Positions 53,489-62,310 of a stretch of 64,000 nucleotides of DNA are shown here, in pieces (position 1 is the stretch's first letter; every line of letters begins with the position of its first letter). This stretch comes from CAZGSN01 sp964371655 (GTDB lineage: Bacteria > Desulfobacterota > Binatia > HRBIN30): contig CAYJOD010000014.1 of the NCBI GenBank assembly GCA_964371655.1, positions 1-64,000 on the forward strand, read 5' to 3'. The notes beneath the pieces were generated by a model. The model did no database searches. It was given only the letters and a program-made list of their open reading frames with translations, and was not told the DNA's origin. Made by a program: the position numbers and the translations under genes.

Positions 53489-55039
53489 TCAGCCGGCTAC
53501 AGCCGCGGCCACCCGCACGCCGTCGAGTGCCGCGGAGACGATGCCGCCGGCATGGCCCCCGCCCTCGCCGCAGGGATACAGTCCTTCGAGTTCGGGATGC
53601 TGAAGCGAGCTCGCGTCGCGCGGGATGCGCACCGGTGAGCTGGTGCGGCTCTCGACGCCGAGCAGCACCGTTTCGTTCGACACGTAACCACCGATGCGCC
53701 GCCCGAATACCTGCAACGCTACCTGCAGTCGGCGGACCAGCGCCGGAGGCAGAAGCTCGTGCAACGCCACGCTGGTCAAGCCCGGGTGGTAGCTGCAGCG
53801 CGGCAGAGCTGCGGATACGCGCGCCGCGATAAAGTCGGTGGCGCGTTGCGCCGGAGCGCGTTGATGTCCACCAGCAGCGCTTGCCGCGGCGAGCTCCAGG
53901 GTGCGCTGATACTCCACCCCCGCGAGCGCGCCGTGGGCGCGAAAACCTTCCAGGTCTGCAAGCTCGACGGAGACGACGATACCCGAGTTGGCGAACGGCG
54001 AATCGCGCCGCGACAGGCTCATTCCATTGACGACTACCTCGTCGGCCGCGGTTGCGGTTGGAACGATGAAGCCTCCGGGGCACATGCAAAACGAGAAGAC
54101 GCCGCGGCCGTCGACGCTGGCCGCAAGCCGATAGCTTGCCGCCGGCAGGAGCGGGTCGCGGCTGTCGCAGTGGTATTGCACGCGATCGATCAGCTCCTGC
54201 GGATGCTCGATGCGCAGGCCCATCGCAAACGGCTTCGGTTCGATGCGAATCCCGCGACGCTGCAGGAGCGCGAAGACATCGCGCGCCGAGTGGCCCGTCG
54301 CCAAGATGACGGCGTCGCCCGTGATCTCCAACCCTGCCGCGGTGATGACTCCGCACGCGCGCCCGCCTGCATCGCGAATCAGGTCGGCGACGCGGCAGTT
54401 GAAGTGCATCTCGCCACCGGCGCTCTCGATACTTTGGCGCATGGCGACGACGACCTTGGGAAGACGATTGGATCCGATGTGCGGGTGCGCATCGATACGA
54501 ATGTCGGCCGGGGCACCGTGTGCGACGAGCGTGCGCAGCACGTAGTCGACGTCACCACGTTTGGTCGCGCGCGTGTACAGCTTGCCGTCGGAATAGGTGC
54601 CGGCGCCGCCTTCGCCAAAGCAGTAATTGCTGTCTGGATTGACGATCCCGTCTTTTTGGATCGCGGCTAGATCGTAGCGTCGCGCCTGCACATCCTTGCC
54701 GCGCTCGACGATGATGGGTTTGATTCCCGCTTCGATCAAACGCAAGGCAGCAAACATACCCGCCGGGCCGGCGCCGACGATAACGACCCGGCGAGCCCCA
54801 GACACCGGCCTGTACTGTGGGCGCGGAAGCTCCTCCGGGGGTGGCGCCTCGTCGACATAAACCTCAAGCTGCAGCTGAATGCGCACCGGCGCGTGGCGGG
54901 CATCGATCGAGCGCCGGCGCAGCCGCACGCCGGTGATCGCCGACTCGGGAATCGAAAGCGTCTCCGCGGCAGCACCGCGCTGCGCAACTGGATCGTCGGC
55001 GCTCGCCACAAGCAGCGCAATTTCCACCAAAGTCTTCAT
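53489..55039 (-). CDS. FAD-dependent dehydrogenase (COG2509 family)
   Basis: This 516-residue flavoprotein has an N-terminal domain of about 80 residues (MKTLVEIALLVAS...) followed by an FAD-binding Rossmann site, VIVGAGPAGMFAALRLIEAG near 86-105. Substrate-domain motifs SNYCFGEGGAGTYSDGKL (about 138-155) and HPHIGSNRLP are typical of this poorly characterised family. The C-terminal GLYPCGEGGGHAGG matches the family FAD clamp. ATG at 55039 is chosen because the sequence upstream is not conserved. The substrate is unknown. Confidence 0.88.
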   Translation of the reverse strand: MKTLVEIALLVASADDPVAQRGAAAETLSIPESAITGVRLRRRSIDARHAPVRIQLQLEVYVDEAPPPEELPRPQYRPVSGARRVVIVGAGPAGMFAALRLIEAGIKPIIVERGKDVQARRYDLAAIQKDGIVNPDSNYCFGEGGAGTYSDGKLYTRATKRGDVDYVLRTLVAHGAPADIRIDAHPHIGSNRLPKVVVAMRQSIESAGGEMHFNCRVADLIRDAGGRACGVITAAGLEITGDAVILATGHSARDVFALLQRRGIRIEPKPFAMGLRIEHPQELIDRVQYHCDSRDPLLPAASYRLAASVDGRGVFSFCMCPGGFIVPTATAADEVVVNGMSLSRRDSPFANSGIVVSVELADLEGFRAHGALAGVEYQRTLELAAASAAGGHQRAPAQRATDFIAARVSAALPRCSYHPGLTSVALHELLPPALVRRLQVALQVFGRRIGGYVSNETVLLGVESRTSSPVRIPRDASSLQHPELEGLYPCGEGGGHAGGIVSAALDGVRVAAAVAG

Positions 55040-55197
55040 CGAGCCCCGTGCCGCATGAGCCGTGCATCTTACATCTACGCCCGACGCGGGCAACCGATGG
55101 AGCGTCGAGGTCGTGGGATTGTCGGGCACGACATGCCGTGCCTCCACGCTTGATTCGCCTCACGGTTTAGGCTTTCTACCCCCGTCCATCCACGCAT

Positions 55198-55272
55198 GCG
55201 CCCGTAGCTCAGGTGGACTAGAGCAACTGGCTTCGAACCAGTGGGTCGGGAGTTCGAATCTCTCCGGGCGCA
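55198..55272 (+). tRNA. tRNA-Arg (anticodon TCG)
   Basis: The 75-nt cloverleaf has acceptor GCGCCCG / CGGGCGC, a D arm (AGCTC...GAGC), an anticodon stem ACTGG/CCAGT with loop CTTCGAA (anticodon TCG) and a T arm GGGAG TTCGAAT CTCTC. CCA is not encoded. Confidence 0.95.
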
Positions 55273-55293
55273 CCTTTTCAGGTCCAGGGTTCC

Positions 55294-55327
55294 GCGAGCC
55301 GCCGCAAGGTGGCTCGCTTGTTTCGGG
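55294..55327 (+). terminator. Rho-independent terminator after tRNA-Arg
   Basis: GCGAGCCGCC pairs with GGTGGCTCGC (55294-55317) around a GCAA loop, followed by TTGTTT. Confidence 0.7.
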
Positions 55328-55784
55328 TGCCTATCGTGGTTGCGGCGTCTGTCTGCCGCACGCCAAGTGTGGCGTCGTGCTCGCAGGTGTAAAGGGGGAC
55401 TACGAAAACGCCCCCTTGACACCTGCTGCGCGCGGCGCCGGTGTGGATACGCGACGACGGACAGACGGTGCCTCCGGCGGGGCTCAGGACTCCGGTGTCT
55501 TGGGCTACGGCATCACCAGCGCTCAGTTCGAAAGCAAACGATTCTTCGCCGGCCGATGGCCGTCGAGGAATCGTACACGAGACGTGTGTGCCTATTGACA
55601 CGGGCCTCCCAATGGGCAACCCGCGGGGAGACGGCGATCGGGGTCAAAATTGCGCGCCGAATCATACGCAGCCCAATGCGGTGGGGCCGAAGTCGAGCTA
55701 GAGCCACCTTTTCGCCGCTGAAAACGCAGCGCTGAGCCGATTTGAGCGTACCTTTCGAAGCGATTCGCTCGACTGGTCACCTAC
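55328..55784. other. gene-free region after tRNA-Arg
   Basis: Several overlapping frames in both strands show no recognisable motif, no ribosome binding site and low hydrophobic structure. Decayed DNA around the transposase remnant is the likeliest explanation. Confidence 0.4.
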
Positions 55785-56044
55785 TTAGATTGGTCCGACT
55801 CCGAAAAGGACAATGAGCTGCATGCTCGCGGCGATCTCTCCACGACCCTGATCGCGCACCAGCAGATGGATGTGCTTGGAGGTCACGCAATAATCGAACA
55901 CGCACAGGCCGAAGCGGCGGCGCGCTTGGTAGAGCCATCGCACCCAGTCGCGTCGATCGCGGGCAAAGCGCAGGAGAAACTGTCGCCGATGGCAGCGATG
56001 GGTGATGTGCCATACGTACCCTGGTTGGTAATGGCTCGCGGCAT
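55785..56044 (-). pseudogene. REP-associated tyrosine (Y1) transposase remnant
   Basis: Translation in one frame gives PGYVWHITHRCHRRQF, then ARDRRDWVRWLYQARRRFG and CVTSKHIHLLVRDQGRGEI. These are the N-terminal half of a RAYT/IS200-like transposase, including its HIH metal-binding motif. The expected start MPRA is at 56044 but in another frame: one base appears missing between it and YQPGY. The reading frame stops at 55785, before the catalytic tyrosine region. The gene is therefore both frameshifted and truncated. Confidence 0.8.
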
Positions 56045-56249
56045 GGCAAATCCCCGCGGCGCGCTTTGACCCCTGAAAACGCGCCCCTCAGCTCGAATCA
56101 GGCCCCGAAATGCGCTTCTTCGCCCGTGATGTCAATCGGTTGCACGGGTCCGACCCGCGGGGAGGACGCCGGCTACATCGATCGAGATCCAACTTCTAAC
56201 GGGGGCACATCGCCGGGCGGACACGGCGACGCGCGTCCAATAGCTTCGT

Positions 56250-56322
56250 CGGCGACTTCGTCGCGGCCGCGCTCGCCACGGCGTGCGCGCTGGTGGTTGC
56301 CCGCCGCGACGATACGCCGTAG
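56250..56322 (+). pseudogene. possible C-terminal remnant of an ABC permease
   Basis: A frame ending at TAG 56320-56322 gives NSFVGDFVAAALATACALVV then ARRDDTP. This is a hydrophobic helix plus short basic tail, like the end of the partner permease that usually precedes the downstream gene. No upstream part remains. Low confidence. Confidence 0.3.
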
Positions 56323-56333
56323 CTTGCACGTGC

Positions 56334-57260
56334 ATGGGCGTCGATCTCGTCACCAGCCTGTCGCAGTCGGCCGTGACCATGGCCGTGCCCTTACTGTTAG
56401 CCGGGCTCGGGGAGCTGTTGGTCGAGCGCGCGGGTATCGTCAACATCGGTCTCGAAGGCATGATCCTCAGCGGCGCCTTTGTCGCGCTGGTCACATTGGC
56501 GCTGCTGCCCGTATCCCCGTGGATTGGTCTGCTGGCTGCGTCTGGCACCGGTGCGCTCATGGCGGGGCTCTTTGCGATTGTCGTCGTACGCTTCCGAGCC
56601 AACCAGGTTGTGGCGGGTACGGCGTTGAACCTGCTTGCTCTCGGTCTCACCGGAGTCGCGTATAGGGCGATCTTCGGAGTCACCGGCCAAGCGATCACGG
56701 TGCCCGGCTTCACCGCTGTAGATGTTCCGTGGCTGCACAAGCTGCCGGTGCTCGGTCCGGCTCTGTTCTCCGAACCGATCCTGTCCTACGCCGCGTTTCT
56801 GCTGGTGCCGCTGGTGGCCTTCTTTCTGAACCAAACCATTCCGGGCCTGAAGCTGCGCATGGTCGGCGAGAACCCCGCCGCTGCTGCCGCTCAAGGCGCC
56901 GCCGTCGAGCGTATTCAGACGATGGCGCTGCTCGCTTGCGGGGTGCTGGCTGGCAGCAGCGGTGCGTTTCTGTCGATCGCGTATGCCGGTACGTTCGTCG
57001 AGGGAATGTCCGCCGGCCGCGGCTTCATCGCCCTGGCGATCGTCATCTTCGGGCGCTGGTCGGCGAGCGGTGTGCTCGGCGCCGCCTTGCTCTTCGGTTT
57101 GGCCACGGCCGTGCAATTCCACGTGCAGGCCCTGGGGCTGCGCATCCCCTATCAGTTTCTGCTGGCGCTACCGTATGTGCTCACGCTGCTGGTGTTGGCC
57201 GGATACGCCGGCAGCACGCGCGCCCCAGCCGCCCTCGGCATCACTCCGGCCGTGGAGTGA
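56334..57260 (+). CDS. ABC-transporter permease (nucleoside/simple-sugar type, BPD_transp_2)
   Basis: This 308-residue polytopic inner-membrane protein has about 8-9 hydrophobic helices and the family segments ERAGIVNIGLEGMIL (about 30-44) and GLKLRMVGENPAAA (about 175-188). This permease type is normally the second of two, encoded after an ATPase and a binding protein. None of these partners is in the window, and DNA immediately upstream is decayed transposase. It may be the surviving end of an interrupted operon. ATG at 56334 gives the conserved N-terminus. Confidence 0.85.
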   Translation: MGVDLVTSLSQSAVTMAVPLLLAGLGELLVERAGIVNIGLEGMILSGAFVALVTLALLPVSPWIGLLAASGTGALMAGLFAIVVVRFRANQVVAGTALNLLALGLTGVAYRAIFGVTGQAITVPGFTAVDVPWLHKLPVLGPALFSEPILSYAAFLLVPLVAFFLNQTIPGLKLRMVGENPAAAAAQGAAVERIQTMALLACGVLAGSSGAFLSIAYAGTFVEGMSAGRGFIALAIVIFGRWSASGVLGAALLFGLATAVQFHVQALGLRIPYQFLLALPYVLTLLVLAGYAGSTRAPAALGITPAVE

Positions 57261-57333
57261 GCAGCAGCGCTTATCGCGTGATTGTGACGAGATCTCAATG
57301 AATCGGTCTGGCCCGGAGGGCTTTGCACATAAA

Positions 57334-57424
57334 CCCTTGCCCCTGCCGTTGCCCTTGCCCGTACCCTTCCGGAAACACCAGCCAGAATGGGCAAGGGCAA
57401 CGGCAAGGGCACGGGCAAGAAGGA
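57334..57424. repeat. inverted tandem-repeat pair (TTGCCC / GGGCAA)
   Basis: CCCTTGCCCCTGCCGTTGCC (57334 onward) pairs with GGGCAAGGGCAACGGCAAGG (57389 onward). The unit is about 6 bp. It lies between convergent genes and is terminator-like. Confidence 0.8.
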
Positions 57425-57501
57425 TGAAAACGGAGCCTTCGTGCAACGCCGGCCCGGAGAGAGGCCATCGCGCGGGCGCGACGCCGCAACCAGGGAGACG
57501 C

Positions 57502-57969
57502 CTACTCTGGGAGGTACAGCGGGTCGAAGATCTCCTCGGCAGAAAACGGGCAATTAGCGGGAAAGCTCTCCGGCGGCAGCCCGGTCTCCAGCATCGCTCG
57601 CTCGATGACGCGAGGATAGATCCTATCAACTTCGCGCCGCGCGCGTGGGCGCAAGCTCGGGCTTTGCTCCAGAACACCCTCGATTTCTGCCCGTTGCGTG
57701 CCGATGCTCGCGCGCCAGGAGCGCGAACGCTTGCGGCGCTGCAACTGCCACTTCAGTAAATGAATCAAAAGGACCTGCAAACGGCTGCTGACCTCGCGGA
57801 AGTCCCGTTTCCCGAGGTCCTCGATCTCCTCAGCGGCGTGTTCACTGTCCATCTCGCGGAAACGGCCGCGGCGTAGGAGATCCGCCGTCCGTTGGGTCCA
57901 CTCGAAAAAGTCCACGTCGTAGAGATCGCGATCTGGCACCGATCGCACTGCGGTGGCGGAAGCCTTCAT
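57502..57969 (-). CDS. DUF29-family protein
   Basis: This 155-residue protein starts MKASATAVRSVPDRDLYDVD and has the DUF29 signatures DFFEWTQRTADLLRRGRF and AAEEIEDLGKRDFREVSSRL near 41-62. The middle segment VLLIHLLKWQLQRRKRSRSWRASI is also conserved in the family. DUF29 is common in cyanobacteria and mobile contexts; its function is not known. Confidence 0.9.
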   Translation of the reverse strand: MKASATAVRSVPDRDLYDVDFFEWTQRTADLLRRGRFREMDSEHAAEEIEDLGKRDFREVSSRLQVLLIHLLKWQLQRRKRSRSWRASIGTQRAEIEGVLEQSPSLRPRARREVDRIYPRVIERAMLETGLPPESFPANCPFSAEEIFDPLYLPE

Positions 57970-57979
57970 GGAACGGATA

Positions 57980-58195
57980 CTACGTCCCCACGAAGGCTGC
58001 CGCAACGAATCCACGGCCACCGGTAACGTCGAGATTGAACGCCCATACCCGCCACTCGCCGTCGGCGGCGACGTGGTAGTGTCGGCCGATATCAAAGGGA
58101 CGGCGTTGGAGATCGTCGCGAGCAAATTGCCGAGGCACCGCGGCCCGCGCTTGGATGACGTGGAAACCCGGAAACAGAACACCGGGAAATGGCAA
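57980..58195 (-). CDS. short hypothetical protein upstream of DUF29
   Basis: A 71-codon frame ends 10 bp before the DUF29 start. Its C-terminal half (RRPFDIGRHYHVAADGEWRV) has an ordered composition, but the N-terminal half lies in degenerate repeat DNA and no ribosome binding site is evident. I recognise no family. It may be a broken gene end. Confidence 0.3.
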   Translation of the reverse strand: MPFPGVLFPGFHVIQARAAVPRQFARDDLQRRPFDIGRHYHVAADGEWRVWAFNLDVTGGRGFVAAAFVGT

Positions 58196-58250
58196 CCCGT
58201 CAATTTGCCGGTATTCCGGGAGTGGGTCAGCTTAATCCCGAACAACTCAG

Positions 58251-58418
58251 TTGGAACCACGGATGGACGCGGATGAACGCGGATGAACGCGGATAAGACC
58301 AACCAGACACCGGACATGCTGCGATTCCGGCCATCAACGCGCCCGGACAAAATCGATATGCTTCGAAACCAAGTGTTTCCCTTTCAAATCCGTGTCCATC
58401 CGTGTTCATCCGCGGTTC
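58251..58418. repeat. inverted tandem-repeat pair (GCGGATGAAC / GTTCATCCGC)
   Basis: GGATGGACGCGGATGAACGC with a further repeat (58251-58294) pairs with CCGTGTCCATCCGTGTTCAT (58387-58418) around about 90 bp. 58419-58540 holds no gene. Confidence 0.8.
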
Positions 58419-58540
58419 GACTTGAGGTTTTCAGGCTAATATCTTCCCGACCTAAGCGATCTTGCGACCAACCTTCTCGTGCGGCTGGCGCGTTTCCATC
58501 GGGTCACGTGGCCCCCTTTCTGCGGACCTCCGCCATGGCT

Positions 58541-58975
58541 TCAACTCGGAGCCTGTCGTGCGAGTATGGCTCGTGCGCGTTCAATCAGAAATGCGGCGAC
58601 GACGCCCGCTGCGCAAGCCGGAATCAAGGGGATCAATACTGTCGGTACTACGAGGAGGAAGAACGGAGCGGCCCCGTGAATACCCGTCGTACCGGGCATC
58701 ACCATCAGCCTACAGGCAAGACCGAAAAGAAAAAGCATCGGTTGCACCAGGAAGTGCTTGCGACAGATTAGTGGAGGAAGAAATCCTGACAATGAAAGGC
58801 TGATCAGGCCGTTGAAGACGAATGGGCGGATCCCTGGGACGGCATACGCCTCAGGGATCAGGCGGGCGAGAAAGAAACTAACGACGCCCTCTTCGTACGG
58901 GAAAGTGGAGCCCAGATACGAGAACGTCGCGCCCGAGACGAAGGAGAAAATGCATGCGATGTGAAACCTGCTCAT
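58541..58975 (-). CDS. hypothetical integral membrane protein
   Basis: This 144-residue protein has four or so hydrophobic segments (IACIFSFVSGATFSYLG, then LISLSLSGFLPPLIC, QPMLFLFGLACRLMV, and LVVPTVLIPLIPACAAGVVA) and a short basic C-terminus. It resembles no family I can name. No close operon partner is apparent. Composition and hydrophobic pattern support a real gene. Confidence 0.55.
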   Translation of the reverse strand: MSRFHIACIFSFVSGATFSYLGSTFPYEEGVVSFFLARLIPEAYAVPGIRPFVFNGLISLSLSGFLPPLICRKHFLVQPMLFLFGLACRLMVMPGTTGIHGAAPFFLLVVPTVLIPLIPACAAGVVAAFLIERARAILARQAPS

Positions 58976-59127
58976 CGAAAAGGAACTATCGTACGCGTGC
59001 CGCGCTGATGCACGACTGTGGGAGCGGCCTCAGAAGTCACACTGACCCACTACGGTGCTCCGTCTCCAGCATTCGGTTTCCCGCTTTCCATTTCTTCCTG
59101 TTCAGTGCGGCTCTGCGGGCTTGGCGA

Positions 59128-59676
59128 TTAGGCGAGAAGAACTCCCTCGTGGCGTAGAAGCCACACTTTCCGCGCCAGACCGCCGCCGAAGCCGGCCATG
59201 GCGCCGTCGCTGGCGATGACGCGGTGGCAAGGGATGATGATCGGAATCGGATTGGCGCCGACGGCGGCACCGACGGCACGGGCGCGATTGAAGTTGCCGA
59301 GCTCCAGCGCCAGGTCTCCATAGGTGCGCGTCTCGCCGAACCCGATCGCTGCGATCAGGGCCCAGACGCGCTGCTGGAAGTCGGTGCCGGCGGGCGCAAC
59401 CAGAACGTCGAAGTGTCGTCGCGTCCCCTGGAAATACTCGTCCAATTCGCCGAGAGCTTGTTCGAGCGCGGGGGTTTTCTTCTTCTGCAAAAGATGTCCA
59501 CTCAGCCAATCGGCGAACGGCGGTGCCAGCGAGCGCTGGTTCGGGAGCTGCAGATAGAGGATGCGATCCACCGAGGCGGCGACTTGGATTCGCCCGATCG
59601 GGGTTCGCATGGCCGCATAGGCAATGCGAATCGGGGGCGCGAGATTGGCGGCGGCGGAGCGCTCTTCGTCGCGCAT
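59128..59676 (-). CDS. ogt: methylated-DNA-protein cysteine methyltransferase
   Basis: This 182-residue suicide repair protein transfers a methyl group from O6-methylguanine to Cys150 in IPIIIPCHRVIASDG. The helix-turn-helix finger GETRTYGDLA with the NxxAR-type NRARAVGAAVGANP segment (about 130-143) is intact, as is the C-terminal GFGGGL. There is no Ada-type N-terminal zinc domain, so this is the Ogt type. Confidence 0.95.
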   Translation of the reverse strand: MRDEERSAAANLAPPIRIAYAAMRTPIGRIQVAASVDRILYLQLPNQRSLAPPFADWLSGHLLQKKKTPALEQALGELDEYFQGTRRHFDVLVAPAGTDFQQRVWALIAAIGFGETRTYGDLALELGNFNRARAVGAAVGANPIPIIIPCHRVIASDGAMAGFGGGLARKVWLLRHEGVLLA

Positions 59677-59803
59677 ATGTGGGGTTCAACCACAGGCGCA
59701 GCGCGATGCCAAGCAGCGCTGCCAATTGAGCCCGCCAGCCGCGGTTGGTACCAGGCGCGGTTGCGGCCCGCCTCAACGAAGAGCCCTTCCTCCCTCTCCC
59801 TCT

Positions 59804-59934
59804 GAGACTGTCGATTTTCTCCGGCACGGCGGTTGCGCGAGTTTCATGCCGCCTGGTAGGGCCGGCTGTGCCGGCCGTATTTTCCACCCGACCGGCCGGT
59901 ACAACCGGCCCTACGCGACTTTATCGACAGTCTC
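59804..59934. mobile_element. 131-bp miniature inverted-repeat element, copy 2 (inverted)
   Basis: It has the same 12-bp terminal inverted repeats and length as the copy at 3708-3838, in the opposite orientation, with one difference (GGGTGG versus GGGCGG in aligned orientation). It is flanked by CTCT on both sides (left flank ends CCCTCT, right begins CTCTGGG), compatible with a 4-bp target duplication within a CCCTCTCCCTCTGGGAGAG hairpin. Confidence 0.85.
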
Positions 59935-60032
59935 CTCTGGGAGAGCCGGGGTGACGGCGACTGGAATTCTCGAGGCAGCATTCTCATCGCGAACGTACGA
60001 CTCATTACACTCGCGGCCTCTTAGAGAAGTCG
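59935..60032. other. short gene-free stretch
   Basis: Apart from the remainder of a GGGAGAG hairpin next to the miniature element, nothing is recognisable before the bacterioferritin gene. Confidence 0.4.
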
Positions 60033-60503
60033 CTAGTCGCGGATCTGCTGAGCGAGGTAGTTCTGTTCACCGACTTGCTTGACGAGCTCGAGCTGAGCTT
60101 CGAGCCAATCGATGTGTTCCTCTTCGCTGCAAAGGATCTTTTCGAACAGCTCGCGTGAGCCGTTGTCGGCTACCTCGACGGCGGCGGCGATCGCCTTGTT
60201 CAGTTTATCGACCGCGTCGACCTCAAGCGCAAGATCGAGCTTGAGCTGTTCGACAACCGATTCTCCTACCCTGACCTTGTTCATCCGCTGCATATTGGGC
60301 ACGCCTTCCAGGTAGAGAACGCGCTCGATGAGCTCGTCGGCATGCTTCATCTCGCCGATCGCTTCCTTGTGGTTGGTTTCTGCCAAGCGTTTGTAGCCCC
60401 AATTCTGGCACATCTTGGCGTGGACGAAGTACTGGTTCACCGCGGTAAGCTCGCCGGTGAGGATGTCGTTGAGTGCCGTAATGATCTTCGCGTTGCCCTT
60501 CAT
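60033..60503 (-). CDS. bfr: bacterioferritin
   Basis: This 156-residue ferritin-like protein starts MKGNAKIITALNDILTGELT at an ATG following GAGGAGGG. It carries the ferroxidase ligands Glu18, Glu51, His54, Glu94, Glu127 and His130, at the numbering of E. coli Bfr, and Met52 as heme ligand. It forms a 24-subunit heme-containing shell that stores iron as ferric mineral. The bfd gene lies immediately upstream in the same orientation. Confidence 0.97.
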   Translation of the reverse strand: MKGNAKIITALNDILTGELTAVNQYFVHAKMCQNWGYKRLAETNHKEAIGEMKHADELIERVLYLEGVPNMQRMNKVRVGESVVEQLKLDLALEVDAVDKLNKAIAAAVEVADNGSRELFEKILCSEEEHIDWLEAQLELVKQVGEQNYLAQQIRD

Positions 60504-60538
60504 CGTTCCCTCCTCTGTCGCCCTCGTACCAGTTGCCG

Positions 60539-60751
60539 TCAGGCTTCGGCAAGTGCGGGTTTTCCCGCATTCCTGCGGCCGCGCGGACGAGCAGCGGCCG
60601 CCCCGAGCAGGGTGGCGATCTCGTCGCGGCAAGGTGCGCAACAACGACCGGCGCCGCACAGGCGGGTAATCTCCCCAACCGACGACGCGCCCGCATCGAT
60701 GAGATCAAGGATCGTGCGATCGGAAGCACTCACGCAGTGACAAACAATCAT
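60539..60751 (-). CDS. bfd: bacterioferritin-associated ferredoxin (Bfd)
   Basis: This 70-residue [2Fe-2S] protein has Cys4, Cys6, Cys38 and Cys41 in CHC...CAPC, the Bfd cluster. It delivers electrons for release of iron from bacterioferritin, which is encoded 35 bp downstream. GGAGG precedes the ATG at 60751. A longer upstream N-terminus is not supported. Confidence 0.9.
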   Translation of the reverse strand: MIVCHCVSASDRTILDLIDAGASSVGEITRLCGAGRCCAPCRDEIATLLGAAAARPRGRRNAGKPALAEA

Positions 60752-60770
60752 TGGTAACCTCCGTAGGAAG

Positions 60771-61772
60771 TCATTTTTCGCGAGTCGGCACATCGCCCAC
60801 TCGATGGACGCGCCGCAGGTCATTCTCTTGAAGGAGGAGAGAAAAGCCATCCGTCGTGGTGATGCTTCCGCCTTCGTCAATCAACGCTTCGATCCCGTGG
60901 CGTCGTGCGCCCGGCAGGCCGTCCTTTCCACTCACGATAAGTGCGGTCGACCAGGCATCGGCCCGCGCTGCTGAAGCCGTGAGCACGCTGACCAGGCGAC
61001 CCGCTGCGACCGGGACACCGGTCTTGGGGTCGATGATCGGTCCGGCTGAATCACCGGGCCCACTCGATCGGGAGGTCGACAGCGATTGGTCACGAAGCGC
61101 GATTGTCCCGAGGATAACCCCCGCCTCTTCGCCGGCCACGACTACCGGCCAACCGGCATCGGTATCGGGAGGATGTCCGATTGCGGTTTGGCTCGATCCG
61201 CCGAAGTCGAGAAACGCCGCACTCACTCGCTGCGCACGCAGCCAGCGCTCGATCGCCTCGAGGGCAATCCCTTTGCCGATGCCACCGGGATCGAGAGCCG
61301 TAGCGGGTGCTAGTCGCGCTTGCCGACCCTGCAAACGAAGCGCTGCGGGCGTGTGGACCACGGGTTTCGCCACGGCGGAGCCATCCAGCGATGGCGGCGC
61401 CTGAAAGTAGCTTACTTGCGCCGCGACGCCGGGATCGAAGGCACCCTCGGTCTCTTCATACATGCGCAGCATCAGTGCCAGCGCCGTGGCGAGGTCACTG
61501 CTGACCGCGACGGTTCGACCCGATGCGTGGTTGAGCTTTGCGAGCTCGCCTCGCGCGCGCCAGGTGGTAAGCACGTCGTCCCAGTGCCGCGCCCGTCTGA
61601 TCGCCGTCTCGGCGAGGTAGCGAGCCCGCTCGCGAGTTGGAGCAACGACGGTTACCTGCAGAATGGTACCCATGACCGGCTGTCCGGTGCGATACTCTGC
61701 GGCCACGGCCAAGCTGCTCCAAGAGAGGAGCATGACCAAGGCCAGCCGAGATACGGAACAGCGTCGGGACAT
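60771..61772 (-). CDS. apbE: FAD:protein FMN transferase
   Basis: This 333-residue enzyme has a signal peptide (1-24, ending LAVAAE) and acts in the periplasm. It attaches FMN covalently to threonine or serine of target proteins. Motifs: TGQPVMGTI (about 28-36), DPGGIGKGIALEAI near 163-176, LDFGGSSQT and the metal/FAD-binding LTASAARADAWSTAL. The FMN-binding-domain gene two positions upstream (62311-62862) is the natural substrate. Confidence 0.93.
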   Translation of the reverse strand: MSRRCSVSRLALVMLLSWSSLAVAAEYRTGQPVMGTILQVTVVAPTRERARYLAETAIRRARHWDDVLTTWRARGELAKLNHASGRTVAVSSDLATALALMLRMYEETEGAFDPGVAAQVSYFQAPPSLDGSAVAKPVVHTPAALRLQGRQARLAPATALDPGGIGKGIALEAIERWLRAQRVSAAFLDFGGSSQTAIGHPPDTDAGWPVVVAGEEAGVILGTIALRDQSLSTSRSSGPGDSAGPIIDPKTGVPVAAGRLVSVLTASAARADAWSTALIVSGKDGLPGARRHGIEALIDEGGSITTTDGFSLLLQENDLRRVHRVGDVPTREK

Positions 61773-61782
61773 GCGCGGCAGC

Positions 61783-62307
61783 TCACTCCGGTGGCGGCAC
61801 TCGCCGCGGCGGATCTTGGGCGTAGGAGTTGGGAGCTTCCGTTAGCAACGCCCACGCAACGATCACCATCAGGTAAAGCACGGTCGCTTGCAGCAGAAGG
61901 AAGCAGCCGATCTTCAGATACGCGAACGACGGAGAGACAAAGCGCACGCCCCAACCGCTCAACTCACCGACGACGCCGCTTCCGAAAGCGAGAGCAATCC
62001 CCCACGCCTTGGTGCGCATCGATATTGGGACGAACAAGGTCAGATGCGTCAGGGTCATCAACAGCATCCCCATGGCGAAGCTGTGGAAGTGCAGCGTCTC
62101 CAACATCCCCTGCACAGTTCGCGGCTGCAGGAAGCGCTCTTCGTTACCCAGGAAGTAGTCCACCACGGAGCTGGGGGTGAGGCTCATGCGCCCAAAATAA
62201 AGGCCCGCATTCGTGATCCACAGGATGAGGGTGTACAGGAGGAAGCACGAAACGATCACGTTCAGCAGACGATTGCGCGTCCACTCACCGGTAACAACAA
62301 AGCGCAC
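61783..62307 (-). CDS. integral membrane protein of flavin electron-transfer unit
   Basis: This 174-residue protein has four predicted helices (about 15-35, 80-98, 105-125, 140-162). It has conserved-looking histidines in HFHSFAMGMLLMTLTHLTLF, which suggests two heme-b or quinone sites on one helix pair; that is inference. It has no recognised family name. It overlaps in organisation with the FMN-binding and ApbE genes (gaps 3 and 10 bp), so a membrane electron-transfer role is plausible. Confidence 0.6.
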   Translation of the reverse strand: MRFVVTGEWTRNRLLNVIVSCFLLYTLILWITNAGLYFGRMSLTPSSVVDYFLGNEERFLQPRTVQGMLETLHFHSFAMGMLLMTLTHLTLFVPISMRTKAWGIALAFGSGVVGELSGWGVRFVSPSFAYLKIGCFLLLQATVLYLMVIVAWALLTEAPNSYAQDPPRRVPPPE

Positions 62308-62310
62308 GCT

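Noticed and set aside
55328..55784. Possible coding sequences on both strands downstream of tRNA-Arg
   Set aside because: No motif, start context or plausible composition; likely decayed DNA.
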